Origin: Marinicella algicola
GTDB lineage: Bacteria; Pseudomonadota; Gammaproteobacteria; Xanthomonadales; Marinicellaceae
DNA length: 64,000 nt
Reading direction: 5' to 3'
Assembly (NCBI RefSeq): GCF_028401385.1
Contig: NZ_JAQOMR010000002.1
Location: 186,001-250,000, forward strand
Below, one piece after another: positions 1-10,645 of the stretch. The position numbers and the translations under genes were made by a program. Below the pieces are notes generated by a model. It saw nothing but the letters and a program-made list of their open reading frames with translations, did no database searches and was not told where the DNA came from. Within the stretch, counting starts at the first letter, position 1. Each line of letters begins with the position of its first letter.

Positions 1-2
1 CC

Positions 3-263
3 GACGAGGGTGCAGGACCGTGTGAGGGCGGTATTCCGCAATTGCTGGAAAAACTGGAGCATATCGACCGGCTCAGAGCCGATCTTGATGCAAAGCGGGA
101 AGCGGTACTCGACCGCCTCGCCATGTTTCGGGAGTCCCTTTCGACCCATCACGAAAGGAACGACCTACACCATGCTGCGCCTGATACTTCTCTTCTTGAT
201 CGCCTTCCTCGTGGGGGCCGACGAATTCCTGTTGGGGCCGATCCTCACGCCGATAGGAACTGA
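3..263 (+). CDS. Fragment open at the left edge, possibly the C-terminal coiled coil of a MerR-type regulator
   Basis: The frame is open from the window edge and stops at about 263. The part up to about base 160 reads as a charged amphipathic helix with Leu/Ile heptads (LLEKLEHIDRLRADLD), like the dimerisation helix that ends MerR-family activators; no DNA-binding domain is visible because the start lies outside the window. The reading frame runs about 90 bases into the MFS gene that follows, which is unusual, so a frameshift near its end is possible. A regulator directly upstream of an efflux-type MFS gene would be a common arrangement. The family assignment is weak. Confidence 0.25.
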   Translation, partial: DEGAGPCEGGIPQLLEKLEHIDRLRADLDAKREAVLDRLAMFRESLSTHHERNDLHHAAPDTSLLDRLPRGGRRIPVGADPHADRN

Positions 264-1334
264 CCTTTCGGTTCCGGCCGAGCGCATCGCGCTATTCATC
301 ACGGCCTACAGTCTGCCACTGGCGATCATGGCCCCTATCCTTGGCGGCGTTTCCGACCGATACGGGCGGCTCGCCGTCCTTGTCCCCTCAACGCTCGTGT
401 TCGGCCTCGCGTCGATTGCCACGTCCTTCGTCCCTACATTCGAGACGGGCATTGCCACCCGCATCCTGACTGGGGCGGCGAGCGGCGGAATGCTCGGCAT
501 CGCCATGGCGATGGCAGGCGACCTTGGCGAGAAGGCCGCGCCCAAGGCCATCGCCTTCGTCACTTCCGGCCTCACGCTCGGCATCATTCTCAGCCCCGGC
601 ATCGGCGCGCTGTCGGCGGAGTTTTGGTCATGGCGGTTCGCCTTTGCGGCGCTCGGTGGAATGGCTCTAATCGTGGTTTTGATCGGCCTGCCGTCGTTGC
701 GCACGACACCGGCACCAAATCATCGACCGAACGCCGATGCTGACAATGTGGTGGGGCCGCTTTCGTGCCGGGCGCATGGGGAAGCCTGATCGCCATGGCC
801 TCTGGCCTCGGCGGCGCGGTCGGTTGCTTCGCGCTGGTGGGCGAGCGACTGCGTTCCCTTTACGAATGGGACACGGCAACAGTGGGCATGGTCTATGCCG
901 GCTTTGGCATCCTCACGCTGGTCGGCAATTTCACCATGCCGATGGCGCTGGCCCGCATCGGCAGCGGTCGCGCGTTGATGCGGATCGCGCTGATCTTCGT
1001 GCTGGCAGCGATTGCCGTCACCTATGTCTTTGACAGCCTTGCTCCGGCTTTGGTTCTGCTTGCACTGGCGATGTGGGCGGTGCTTGGCGGCATCGGCGCT
1101 CCGGGCCTGCAAACCCATATCGCGCAACTCTCACCCACCCGCAGAGGCACGCTGATGGCATTGGCGGGAAGCAGTATGAACCTAGGTGTCGCAGGAGCGA
1201 CCGCGCTGGCGTCCAGCGTCTACCCGGCTGGCGCAGCATGGGTTGCCGTTGTAGCGCTGATTCTTATTGTCATCGCGATATTGGCTTTGCGCCCGGTTGA
1301 CGCAGGCGCTGCTGAAAGGGTCTCAAAAAGATAA
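172..1334 (+). pseudogene. MFS transporter, frameshifted near base 760
   Basis: Two consecutive frames together encode about 390 residues, the usual length of a 12-helix major facilitator. The first frame starts at ATG 172 after an AAAGGA ribosome site and gives the N-terminal six helices, with the MFS signature in the loop after helix 2 (GGVSDRYGR). Near 750-765, in the central loop, the frame changes and the second frame (PGAWGSLIAM onward) gives the C-terminal helices to a stop at 1334. The short helices and the small N-terminus (starts at MLRLILLF) fit a drug or sugar efflux permease; the substrate cannot be read. The shift lies by a GGGG run, so a sequencing indel is as likely as real inactivation. 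Confidence 0.8.
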
Positions 1335-1785
1335 CCCGCCATGTGCCGTTGACCCTTCCAATCGCGCCATATGGCGTGCGGTGATCGGCGGCACATAGGC
1401 TATTTTCGGCGTCAATCGGCGGTGTTTGGCGGACCGGGCCGGATCTCGAACTTATACGCTGAAGTGATCGCCTAGAACTCGGTTACGCCATATGCATTGT
1501 CTGCTTTCGGGCGATCGCAAGAGACAGTTGAACGGCCGGAATTGGGGCGCATTTTCGCCTGGCCGCTTTCCACCTTATTCTTGAACGTTCGCGGGTGAAT
1601 CCTGAGATCACGAAAGCCGTCAATGGAAGTGCTACTGAGTGACGACGTATCCGACAGAGTCTTCATCTTCCAGGCCGACCAGCAGCACCATAATCCGCTA
1701 GCCCCACACCTGGGCGGTCTCGGCTTGGTAGAATGCGACCTCCAGCGGCCACTTGTTGTGTCGAAGGCTCGCCAGCCATTTGGAA
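1335..1785. other. Intergenic stretch without a convincing gene
   Basis: About 450 bases between the MFS gene and the IS3 element. A minus-strand frame crosses this stretch and the IS end but its composition is not protein-like, and another minus frame next to the IS reads short protein-like pieces separated by stops ([21 protein letters not shown]). This may be a decayed gene that IS3 entered. Nothing recognised. Confidence 0.4.
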
Positions 1786-2980
1786 CGGTAATCCCCCGAA
1801 AAATAATGGGCTTCAAAAGTAGAATTTTCTCGGGTTTTATGACTGAGGAGATTTTGATGAAAAAGACGAGATTTAGCGAAGCACAGATTATTGGCATTCT
1901 GCGTCAGGCAGAAGGTGGCGTTCCTGTGCCTGAACTTTGCCGGGAGCACGGGATGAGTTCAGCGAGTTTTTATAAATGGCGGGCCAAATATGGCGGCATG
2001 GATGCGTCGATGATCAGCCAGATGAAAGCGCTGGAAGACGAGAACCGCCGTCTGAAAAAGATGTATGCGGAGATGAGCATGCAAACCGAACTGCTGAAAG
2101 AGGCTTTGGGAAAAATGACGCGGCCATCTCTACGCCGGGAGGTGGCCGCGCAAGCCGTGGCGATACGTGGGGTGAGCATAGCACTTGCCTGCCGAACGTT
2201 CGGTGTCAGCGAAACTTGCTACCGATACAAAGGCAAACGCAATGATGAGAATGAACAGATCGCCGATCTTCTGACCGGCTTGACGCAGGCAAAGAAGAAC
2301 TGGGGCTTTGGCCTTTGTTTTCTCTATCTGCGGAACGTACAGGGACGGCGCTGGAATCATAAGCGTGTTTATCGCATCTACCGCGCGCTTGAGCTGAACC
2401 TCAGGATCAAGCCACGCCGGCGGCTGAAACGGGAAAAACCGGATACACTCAATGTCCCGACAACGCCGAACGCGGTCTGGTCCATGGACTTTATGGCGGA
2501 TCGGCTGGCCGATGGCCGGCAGTTTCGGCTTTTGAATGTTCTGGATGACTTTAACCGTGAGGGGCTTGGCATTGAGGTCGATTTCTCTCTACCTGCGGAG
2601 CGTGTCATCCGTAGCCTGAACCAGATCATTGAGTGGCGCGGCAAACCGCTGGCAATACGTGTTGACAATGGCCCGGAATATGTCAGTGGAAGGCTTATGG
2701 ACTGGGCTGAAAATCAGGGCATTGCGCTGAATTACATCCAGCCTGGAAAGCCGCAGCAGAACGCTTATGTCGAACGCTACAACCGGACAGTACGACACGA
2801 ATGGCTTGACCAATACATCATCGAGAGTATCGAAGAGGCGCAGGCGTTCGCCACACAATGGTTATGGAGCTATAACAACGAGCGACCCAATATGGGCATC
2901 GGCGGAATGACACCCGCACAGAAACTGAAAATGGCTGCGTGAATTCTACCAAAAGCCCCGTTAAAAAGGGAGGATTACCG
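1786..2980 (+). mobile_element. IS3-family insertion sequence
   Basis: The ends carry imperfect inverted repeats: CGGTAATCC with following bases at 1786 and its complement GGATTACCG ending at 2980, with further similarity inward (TAGAATT at both ends). One transposase gene fills the interior. No clear 3-4 base target duplication is visible; the exact outer bases are uncertain by a few positions. Confidence 0.75.
1857..2942 (+). CDS. IS3-family transposase (OrfA and OrfB in one frame)
   Basis: About 360 residues from ATG 1857, preceded by GAGGAG. Residues 1-90 are the OrfA-like helix-turn-helix ([17 protein letters not shown], then [12 protein letters not shown]) followed by a leucine-rich coiled coil ([21 protein letters not shown]). 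The rest is the OrfB integrase core with the DDE residues visible: D in WSMDFMAD, D in RVDNGPEY, E in [12 protein letters not shown], and the family ending [19 protein letters not shown]. In most members OrfA and OrfB are in different frames joined by -1 frameshifting at an A-rich site; here they are already fused in frame at GGGAAAAATG, so the protein is made without frameshifting. The copy appears intact. Confidence 0.9.
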   Translation: MKKTRFSEAQIIGILRQAEGGVPVPELCREHGMSSASFYKWRAKYGGMDASMISQMKALEDENRRLKKMYAEMSMQTELLKEALGKMTRPSLRREVAAQAVAIRGVSIALACRTFGVSETCYRYKGKRNDENEQIADLLTGLTQAKKNWGFGLCFLYLRNVQGRRWNHKRVYRIYRALELNLRIKPRRRLKREKPDTLNVPTTPNAVWSMDFMADRLADGRQFRLLNVLDDFNREGLGIEVDFSLPAERVIRSLNQIIEWRGKPLAIRVDNGPEYVSGRLMDWAENQGIALNYIQPGKPQQNAYVERYNRTVRHEWLDQYIIESIEEAQAFATQWLWSYNNERPNMGIGGMTPAQKLKMAA

Positions 2981-3143
2981 CTCGTGATGTAACGAACGGC
3001 AGCTTTAAGGACGAAGTCGAGAGGCGGTGAACGGCCTACATGGGGGCGCCTTCCGGACCGGCAGAAACGGGGTTTATAATCGCCACTGAAAGCGCCGCTC
3101 CCCGGCCCGCTGAATAGGATTGCTTCGCTCGTGGGCCGCGCGT

Positions 3144-4618
3144 TTACGTGCCGCAGAAGGTTCGGTAGGGCGCCGCGGGCACCGGCGGAAGGCCGGCATA
3201 ATCGGCGAACTCCGCCTGATCCTCGAAGGGCGTGGCCAGTGCTTTGTTCAAGCGTTCGAAGGGTGCCAGGTCGCCGGCCATTGCGGCGGCAAGCGCTTCC
3301 TCGACGAGATGGTTGCGCGGAATGATCGCCGGGTTCACCGCATCCATCGCAACGCGACGTTCACTCGGCTCTCCCGGTTCGGCCGCGAGGCGCTGACGCC
3401 AGCGCGCCGCCCAGCCGTCATAGGCGGCTGGATCGGCAAAGAGACCGCGCACGGCCCCATCGGCCTGCTCGCTTTCCGCCGCTTTGCCGAGATTGCGGAA
3501 GGTCACGGTGAAGTCCGCAGACTGCTGGGCCATATGCCCAAGAAGATCCTCGATCAACGCGTCGTCTTCCTTCTGCGGTGTCTGCAAACCGATCTTCGCG
3601 CGAAAGCCTTCGACATAAGCGGTGTTGAACGCGTCGGCATAGCCGGAGAGGACGTCCTGTGCGACTTCAATGGCCTTGTTTTCGTCCGGATCGAGATGAG
3701 GAAGCAGACATTCTGCCAGACGCGCGAGGTTCCAGTGTGCAATGCGGGGCTGGTTGGCGAAGGCGTAACGCCCGTTCCGGTCGATCGAAGAGAAGACGGT
3801 GGCGGGATCGTAAGTGTCGAGGAAGGCACAGGGGCCGTAGTCGATCGTTTCCCCGCGATCGACATATTGTCGGTGTTCATGACGCCGTGCACGAAGCCGA
3901 TCTGCATCCAGCATGCGACGAGTTCCGCCTGACGGGCACAGACGCCTTGAAGAAGAGCGCGGTAGGGATTGGAAGCGCGCGCGGCCTCGGGATAATGCCT
4001 GTCGATCACATGGTCGGCGAGTTGGCGAACCGCAGCGTCGTCGCCCCGTGCCGCGAAAAACTGGAACGTGCCGACGCGTATATGGCTGGAGGCGACACGC
4101 GTAAGGACTGCGCCCGGCAGGGCCGTTTCCCGGTAGACTGGCTCTCCCGTCGCGACTGCAGCCAGCGCCCGCGTGGTTGGGATGCCGAGCGCGGCCATGG
4201 CCTCGCTGACGAGATACTCGCGCAGAACCGGGCCGAGCGCGGCCCGTCCGTCCCCACTGCGCGAGAAGATGGTGGGGCCAGCCCCTTTCAGTTGAATGTC
4301 GCGCCGCCGACCCTGTCGGTCGACGACCTCGCCGAGGAGGATGGCGCGCCCATCGCCGAGTTGCGGCACGAAGTTTCCGAATTGATGTCCGGCGTAAGCC
4401 GCCGCGATCGGCTCTGCTCCTGTTGGGAGCCGGTTGCCGGCGAAGATTTCAACCCCTTCAGCATTGTCCAACACATCCGCGTCGAGCCCGAGTTCCTCGG
4501 CGAGCAGCCGGTTCACCTTCAGGAGATGCGGCGCGGCGACGGGTGACGGCACGGTCGGCCGGAGGAAGGCGGCGCCGAGACGCGCGTAGCTGTTGTCGAA
4601 GTCGAATTGTACCGTCAT
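3144..4618 (-). pseudogene. selO: Protein adenylyltransferase SelO, frameshifted
   Basis: SelO is a pseudokinase-fold enzyme that transfers AMP to Ser/Thr/Tyr of target proteins and is linked to redox stress responses. From ATG 4618 ([15 protein letters not shown]) the frame carries the family hallmarks: AYAGHQFG with the glycine-rich ATP region, [30 protein letters not shown], and [13 protein letters not shown] with the metal-binding Asn/Asp. Directly after this the frame is lost and resumes as [12 protein letters not shown] to the C-terminus CGT at 3144. The joined length of about 490 residues is the normal family length. The shift falls in the run CCCC at 3851-3854 (plus strand), where one extra base restores the frame. 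Confidence 0.88.
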
Positions 4619-5012
4619 CTTTTCCGCATCGCTTCCGTCGTACCGCTCGGCCGCTGGCTCTCGACCATTCTGCACATAGGTGGCGTTGCCGATGCCGGAT
4701 TTCTAGAGCGATGCCTGACCAGAAACGTCTCTGTCTGACACGTTCCATGGGCAAGGAAATAGCAGATCCATCCGACCAGGACAGAATAGGCACTGCAGCA
4801 ACCTGCGCGGATCGGCAGCTTTCAGGGAAATCGAAAACTAGCTTGAACGATCTAAATGGGGGCGCATTTCCGTGCTCCTTCTCTAGGTTTTGTCCGGGCA
4901 ATGTTCTTCGATTAATAACACATCAAGTCGGAAAACTCAGAGGTTGACGCCGCGGCACAGCCGACACGACTGATGTGCGCCTATCATGATCAGAGCACTT
5001 GCTGAAAGCAGA
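4619..5012. other. Intergenic region upstream of selO
   Basis: About 390 bases with no convincing reading frame on either strand; it must hold the selO promoter but no clear -35/-10 pair stands out. No tRNA-like cloverleaf seen. Confidence 0.4.
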
Positions 5013-5041
5013 AACGCCCGATCTCGATCTGACCGGGCGTT
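5013..5041. terminator. Hairpin, terminator-like, at the IS256 left flank
   Basis: Perfect 8-base arms AACGCCCG (5013-5020) and CGGGCGTT (5034-5041) with a 13-base loop. It abuts the IS256 target duplication. On the minus strand it would lie at or just inside the 3' end of the ribbon-helix-helix gene now cut by IS256, so it was probably the end of the conjugation-gene transcript. Confidence 0.5.
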
Positions 5042-5049
5042 CTCAAAGG

Positions 5050-6412
5050 GATCGTGTCCCGCAGCGTGGTGTAGCTTCGGCGTTCGCCATGCCTTCCGGA
5101 CAGGGCCGGGAACGGATCAGCTTGCCGCAGCGGGCAGGCTGATGAGCGGATCATCGCTCATTGTGGCGATGGTCTCAAGGGTCATGTAGCGGGACCGCTG
5201 GACGGCCCACTCGTCGTTTTGTTCGAGGAGTAGCGCGCCGACCAGTCTGACGATGGCGTCATCGTTGGGGAAAATGCCGACGACCTCGGTGCGGCGCTTG
5301 ATCTCGCCGTTCAGGCGTTCGATCGGGTTTGTCGAGTGAAGCTTGGCCCAATGCTGCCTGGGAAAGGTCATATAGGCGAGCACGTCCTGTTCGGCGCTGT
5401 CCATGAGCGTGGCGAGTTTCGGCACGTTCGGCCTGATCTGGTCGGCAACATTGCGCCACTGGGTGCTCGCCGCCTCCGGCGTGTCCTGTGCAAAGGCGGT
5501 GGCGATGAAGGCGGAGACGACCCGCCGCCCGTTCTTCCCGGCATGGGCGAGCGCATTGCGCATGAAATGGACCCGGCACCTCTGCCAGGTGGCGCAAAGC
5601 ACCTTCGACACGGCTGCCTTGATGCCCTCGTGGGCATCGGAGACGACCAGCTTGACGCCGCGCAGACCCCGCCTTGTCAGCTTGCGCAGGAATTCCGTCC
5701 AGATCGGCTCCGCCTCGGATGTGCCAACCTCCATGCCGAGCACTTCGCGCCGGCCGTCGGTGTTGACGCCGACGGCAATGATGACGGCGACGGAGACGAT
5801 CCGCCCGCCGCGCCGGACCTTCATGTAGGTGGCATCAATCCAGAGGTAGGGCCATTCTCCTTCAATAGGCCTTTCGAGAAAGGCCTTCACCTTGTCGTCG
5901 ATCTCCTCGCAAAGTCGGGAGACCTGGCTCTTGGAGATGCCAGACATGCCCATGGCCTTCACCAGATCATCGACGGATCGGGTCGAGACGCCCTGGATAT
6001 AGGCCTCCTGGATCACCGCCGTCAGTGCCTTCTCGGCCATGCGCCGTGGTTCGAGGAAGCTCGGGAAATAGCTGCCGGTGCGAAGCTTCGAATGCGAAGC
6101 TCCACCGTCCCTGCTCGCGTCTCCCAGTCCCGGTCGCGGTAGCCGTTGCGCTGGGCATGCCGGAACGCGTTCTTCTCGCCATAGCCCGCGCCGGTCTTCG
6201 CGCTCACTTCCAGCGCCATCAGCTTCTCGGCGGCAAAGCCGATCATCTCGCGGAGCAAATCGGCATCGGCGCTCTTCTCAATCAGTGAGCGCAGGTTCAT
6301 CATATCGTCGGTCATCGGTGGTCTTTCCATCAGGTTGGTCTTTGACAACCCGACCCTAGCGGAAAACACTGGTGACCACCGATCCAACTACACCACATGC
6401 AGGGACACGATC
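5050..6412 (-). mobile_element. IS256-family insertion sequence with 8-base target duplication
   Basis: The 25-base terminal inverted repeats match at about 20 positions: GATCGTGTCCC...GTGGTGTAG at 5050-5074 and its complement ending at 6412. The direct repeat CTCAAAGG lies immediately outside both ends (5042-5049 and 6413-6420), the 8-base duplication expected of this family, so this is an unrearranged single insertion. It interrupts the ribbon-helix-helix gene on its right side. Confidence 0.93.
5117..6315 (-). pseudogene. IS256 (Mutator) family transposase, frameshifted
   Basis: The N-terminus ([21 protein letters not shown]) starts at 6315 and reads to GTVELRI; then one base is missing near 6090 and the protein resumes with [20 protein letters not shown] through to the end at 5117. 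Catalytic residues of the Mutator DDE core are present: D in [12 protein letters not shown] in [10 protein letters not shown] in [14 protein letters not shown]. The joined length of about 400 residues is normal. An upstream in-frame ATG at 6330 is also possible. The clean ends and target duplication suggest recent movement, so the frameshift may be a sequence error. Confidence 0.88.
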
Positions 6413-6612
6413 CTCAAAGGTCGAGTGATCACTTTCAGTTTTGATTTGGCGTTTGAGCTTGAGCTGGCCGTTGAGCGCTTTTCGACAAACTCTGCAACGG
6501 CTTGACGCATTAGTGCGTGTGGGGTGCTTTCCAGTCGATTAGCCAAGGCGTTCAGTCTCTCGCGCGTATCGACATCCAACCGAACTGAAACGGGCGAGTT
6601 GGTGCCAACCAT
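6388..6612 (-). pseudogene. Ribbon-helix-helix DNA-binding protein, 3' end cut by IS256
   Basis: ATG 6612 follows a strong AAGGAAGG ribosome site and lies 14 bases downstream of the TraY-like gene stop, suggesting co-expression. The product begins with a CopG/Arc type ribbon-helix-helix: beta strand PVSVRLDVDTRERL, then helices NALANRLESTPHALMRQAVAEFVEKR. The native sequence ends at the IS256 target site (6413); the last few codons come from the transposon. Removing the IS and one CTCAAAGG copy gives a short tail that would stop about 50 bases into the left flank. A relaxosome or antitoxin-like regulator of the neighbouring conjugation gene is a reasonable inference, not proven. Confidence 0.7.
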
Positions 6613-6625
6613 TTGCTGTCCTTCC

Positions 6626-8186
6626 TTATTCATTTGTTTTAGGGGCCTTGCGCGCAATTCTTTTATTAAAGCCGCCTCCTGCAGAACTCGTCAGGCTGCC
6701 CATTGAGCCGGCTGTTCCACCAGCGGCGACGTTCGCGCGCATGGCTGCATGGGTGTCGAGATCGCTGACGGCATCCGGCTCGATCAGTCGGAACACCTTG
6801 CCAGGGAATTCGGCGATCAAGGCAAAAGAACGTTCCAGCATGACGACATAGGCGAAAAGCATAAACACCATGATGGCCAAAATGCCGATGAACCAGGTGA
6901 TTTGGGTGTAGCTGTCACCAGACAGAGCCTGAGCTGCGGTGATGGCGTAGTAGAAGCCCCCGTTGAGAAGTGTTCCGCCAATCCGGAAGATGATCATGCC
7001 CACAAGAAGACCGAAGAGCATGAGCACCGGTGTTGCCGTCAGCGCCAGCAACATGACGTATCCGCGTCTGGCCTGCCGACCGCCCAAACCTTCGCCTTCC
7101 ATCGACAAGTGAGCGATCGCCCAAAGTGGTGCGGCGAAGATCATCTCAACAACCAACAGGAAGAAGGCCGTCACGCCGATGACCCAAATCACTGTCGGGA
7201 TCATTGGCAGCACAAACGCCATGAAGTAGCCGGCAACCGAGATACCGCTCAAAACCCAGCCGAGGAAGCCGGCGAACGCGATCACGGACTGTCCAAGAAA
7301 AGGCACCGCTGCCAGCACCGCGAGCGAAATCATGATGACGCTGCTATAGAACGCCAGCTGATTGCCGACGGCGATCAGGCCCACCATAGGGTCGCCGTCA
7401 TTGGCAGCCGGGTTCAGAAAGTCGAAGGCTTCGTACAGATTGCCGGCAGACACCATATAGGATGTCATGTCGGCCGTTGAATCCGCAAAGGCTGCGCGCT
7501 CGTTGGTAAAGGCGCGAACATTGCTTCTGGCGACGCTCTCGTTCCACCATTCGACCACACCATTATAGGTGCCAGCGAAACTCTCAAGGAATTTCGTGGC
7601 GTCACCCTGGGCTGAACCGAATAGATACCAGTTGGCGTCGTCATACTGCGAGGCAATAGACTCTCCGACACGTCCTTTCGGATTGGCCGTCGCCCCGATT
7701 GCGCCACCGGGAGTCGTCTGCGGAATGCCTCCGGCGACGGCCGAAGCATCGGCCGTAAAACGGCTGATCAGTTGATAGTAGTAACCCGCCTGTAGCCATC
7801 CGCCATCCTTTAGACTGGCAGACAGGTCGACGTTCTGTTCCTTGTCGCTGATGCCGTTGACATTGATTGTTTCCGTTTCGGAAGCCGCCGATTGCACATC
7901 CTTTTGCAGCTTGTCGGTTGCGATATAGTCTTTGAGGATCTTGGCATGAAGTTCGCGCCATTCCGCAAGATCATCTGCAAGGCCCCTATAGTCAGGTAAA
8001 GGCTCCTTTGAGAAACCGCCAGTGCGACTGAATCCGCTGTCGGCGCATAGTTGTTGGTGATCTGAGTAACCGCGTCACGCATGGCTTTGGCATAGTCGGC
8101 ATATGTTTTCTCCGATGACGCAGCGATCCTTTGGAAGCCCTTGGTTTCGGAAGGAAGCGTGATCGTGCCGCACGCACCCCGATAGT
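6626..8186 (-). pseudogene. DotA/TraY-family type IV secretion protein, 5' end removed by ISKra4 and frameshifted
   Basis: DotA/TraY is the large polytopic inner-membrane protein of I-type (Dot/Icm-like) conjugation systems. The remaining part reads from the ISKra4 boundary as CGTITLPSETKGFQ, the conserved start of the periplasmic domain, then AMRDAVTQITNNY; near 8020 the frame shifts and continues DYRGLADDLAEWRELHAKIL into a long C-terminal part with about five membrane helices and the loop FAAPLWAIAHLSMEGEG. It ends at 6626. The N-terminal signal and first helices are missing. No other tra or dot gene is in the window, so this is a remnant of a conjugation region. Confidence 0.75.
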
Positions 8187-9632
8187 GGGAGCGGGAAAAA
8201 GGTGGGGGTAAGAAATAAAGCGTAACCAGAACCCTTTTCAGAAGGGTACTCGTGGATGTCACAATTGAAGCTGAATGTTGTTGTCGAGTTAGTCGGGCCC
8301 GATGGCGTTCGTCAGCGCCGAGAAATCGCAGTTGTAGAACGCATGGTCGAGGGAGCGCGATTCGATGAATTCGGCCTGTCCCTTGAGGAAGGCAAGTTGA
8401 TACAACGCCGCCTGCAAGAAGAGCTTACGCAGTTTCAGGTGGATCAAGCCAGCCAGCACGATCGGAAATGTCACGACTGTGGCCGCCTTCAAGGGGTTCA
8501 TGACTATCGATCTCGCACGGTCCATTCGCTCTTTGGTATTTGTCGCCTGCGGGTGCCTCGGCTCCGCAGCTGTAGCTGCGGAAAGCCGGCAAAGTCGAAC
8601 ACCGGAAACATCGAGACCTTGTTGAAGGGCAGAGCGACGCCGGAATTGGAGCGCGTACAAGCTGAGCTCGGTTCGCGCCTGTCGTTTCGTGAAGCAGCTC
8701 GTGTACTCGATCTTTTGTACCGACCACGCGGCCACACAATCATCGAACTGTCGTCAACCGGCTCGCCAAGGTGGCCGATCAGATCGAAAAATGGGATGCC
8801 GCGAGCCCCTATCGCATGAGCCGGGCCGGCGGATCCTCCATTTCCGTCTTCATTGATGGTGCCTATATCCGTGCAGTTCCTGGATATCAGAGTCGGCATT
8901 TCGAGATCGCCATGGGACGCGTTGTTTCACCGGGGCGGCTACCGCGTCAGTTCGCGGCCGCACCGCATGTGGCTACCGGCAAGCACGATGCGGTTCGTTC
9001 CGCAATGCGAGCGCAAGGATGGCTGCCTGGCCGCGACGTCACTGTTTTCAGCGACGGTGACGTCGGGCTGCAAAGCATCGTGCTCAGTGCAACAAGGCAG
9101 CCCGTGACGCATATTCTTGACTGGTTCCATCTGTCGATGCGGCTTCGGCACATCGAACAGACGTGGCAAGGCCTCAAGCATATCGGCGATCTGAACATTT
9201 ACCTTCGAGATGTTGCGGCTGATGTGCCGAGGCTTCGCCATCTGCTTTGGAGCGGCTACGTCAGGGAGGCGACGAGAGCCGTGAAGAATATGCTCTACCA
9301 GTTGGAGCAGCACCCCACGCTTCGTGAGGCCAACCAAAAGCTCAAGCGATTGTCCGTATTGATCAGCAATCTCCGGTCCTACCTGGTCCAGAACACAACG
9401 TCGATTGTCGACTACTGCCATCGATATCGGTCGGGTCAGCCGATATCGAGTTCTCCGGCCGAAAGCGCCGCCAATAGCCTCGTGAACGCTCGGATGAACA
9501 AAAAGCGGCAGATGCGTTGGTCTCCTGCCGGCGCCCATCGGGTATTGCAGGTTCGGGCAGCGATTGCCGATGGTCGGCTCAAGCAAGCTAAGTTTGCCCT
9601 TGCGGCTTGAACCCCAGCTTTTTCCCACTCCC
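8187..9632 (+). mobile_element. ISKra4-family insertion sequence
   Basis: Terminal inverted repeats of 21 bases match at 19 positions (GGGAGCGGGAAAAAGGTGGGG at 8187-8207, complement at 9612-9632; only the first 20 bases need be compared). The left flank is the TraY-like gene and the right flank is an IS66 transposase, with no shared target duplication, so the element sits at a recombination or deletion junction rather than a clean insertion. Confidence 0.85.
8256..9610 (+). pseudogene. ISKra4-family transposase, frameshifted near 8748
   Basis: The N-terminal frame from ATG 8256 contains a zinc-ribbon-like stretch (RKCHDCGRLQ then CSCGKPAKS). After RPRGHTII the frame shifts and the catalytic part follows: TVVNRLAKVADQIEKWD, SVFIDGAYIRAV, FSDGDVGLQSI, HILDWFHLSMRLRHIEQTW and the family ending MRWSPAGAHRVLQVRAA. 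Joined length of about 450 residues is usual for the family. Confidence 0.82.
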
Positions 9633-10208
9633 GGCGGCTTGCTGGGCGCACCTGCGTCGTGACTTCCACGACTTCTGGACATCGACCAAGTCCGAGATCG
9701 CCCGCGAGGCGCTCGACCGGATAGGCAAACTCTATGACATTGAGCGCGACATCAGTGGCCACCCTGCTGACGTCCGTCACGCGGCACGTCAAAAGCATAG
9801 CCTGCCGAAGGTTCTGGCCTTCTTTACCTGGTCCGAGCAGCAGCTCTTGCGCATTCCGGGCAAAGGCAATCTCGCCAAGGCTTTCCGCTATGGCCTCAAT
9901 CGCCGGGAGGCCTTCAGTTTGTTCCTGGAAGACGGTCGTGTGGCCATCGACAATAATCCGGCGGAACGCGCTCTGCGACCGATTGGAATCGGAAGAAAAA
10001 CTGGCTCTTCGCCGGGGCCGACACCGGTGCGGAAACACTCGCACGCGCCATGACGATCATTGAAACCGCCAAGCTGAACGGCCTGGACCCGCAGGCCTAT
10101 CTCGCTGACATCCTCGACCGCATCCATGATCACAAGATCAACCGGCTGGATGAATTACTCCCATGGAATTGGACGCCGATGGCCGCTGCTCACTCAAAGG
10201 CCGCGTGA
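9633..10208 (+). pseudogene. IS66 transposase TnpC, C-terminal fragment, frameshifted
   Basis: Starts at the ISKra4 boundary with AACWAHLRRDFHDFWTS and contains the characteristic C-terminal core DGRVAIDNNPAERALRPIGIGRK. The A-run at 10001-10005 lacks one base; adding it gives the usual continuation NWLFAGADTGAETLARAM and ends at 10208. The catalytic N-terminal Asp residues are absent, so the copy cannot transpose. Confidence 0.85.
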
Positions 10209-10504
10209 TGGCTGCGATCACCCATATCTGCACGCTCGACTACGTCGCTAAAATGCTGGACGAAGATGCCGAACTCCTCGAGGCCATCGTCTATAACGAC
10301 GAAAATCTGACCTACGGGAGCATTGTAAGCGTTTACGTGGGCCCCGACGAGACGGTCACAGCCCTGACCGATGACGGTATCGAAGAGCTGACCGATCTGA
10401 TCAAAGCTGCCCGTCTCACCACCAGGACATGGCACGAATTCCTCGACGACTTCGTGGACGACAAGGACCTCGTGCTGCGCATCAAGGCTAAATTACCGCG
10501 GTAG
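10208..10504 (+). CDS. Small accessory protein of an IS66-type element
   Basis: 98 residues starting at ATG 10208, overlapping the tnpC stop as TGATG, so translation is coupled. The acidic protein (MAAITHICTLDYVAKMLDED) has no catalytic motif I can name. Its place between tnpC and the right IS66 terminus marks it as part of the element; similar small proteins follow tnpC in other rhizobial IS66 elements as far as I recall. Function unknown. Confidence 0.6.
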   Translation: MAAITHICTLDYVAKMLDEDAELLEAIVYNDENLTYGSIVSVYVGPDETVTALTDDGIEELTDLIKAARLTTRTWHEFLDDFVDDKDLVLRIKAKLPR

Positions 10505-10645
10505 CAATGGAGTGCTTACTGATGCTGGGGCGTAGACTCTTTGAAGGGGCCGTTCGCGCCACGCAGCTTGCCGAAGCGATTTGAGCCACCGGAACGTGCT
10601 CTGCCGTGGTAGATTGCGATCGATCATCTCTCTCAATCAGCACTT

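Larger units (their letters stand above)
9633..10519 (+). mobile_element. Right part of an IS66-family element, cut by ISKra4
   Basis: Holds the 3' part of tnpC and a small downstream gene. The right end GGAGTGCTTAC (to 10519) is the complement of a GTAAGC-type IS66 terminus. The left half, with tnpA, tnpB and most of tnpC, is missing beyond the ISKra4 boundary at 9632. Confidence 0.8.

Noticed and set aside
1472..1897. 141-codon minus-strand frame across the IS3 left end
   Set aside because: Crosses the IS border and has no family likeness.
5336..6142. 268-codon plus-strand frame
   Set aside because: Antisense shadow of the IS256 transposase.
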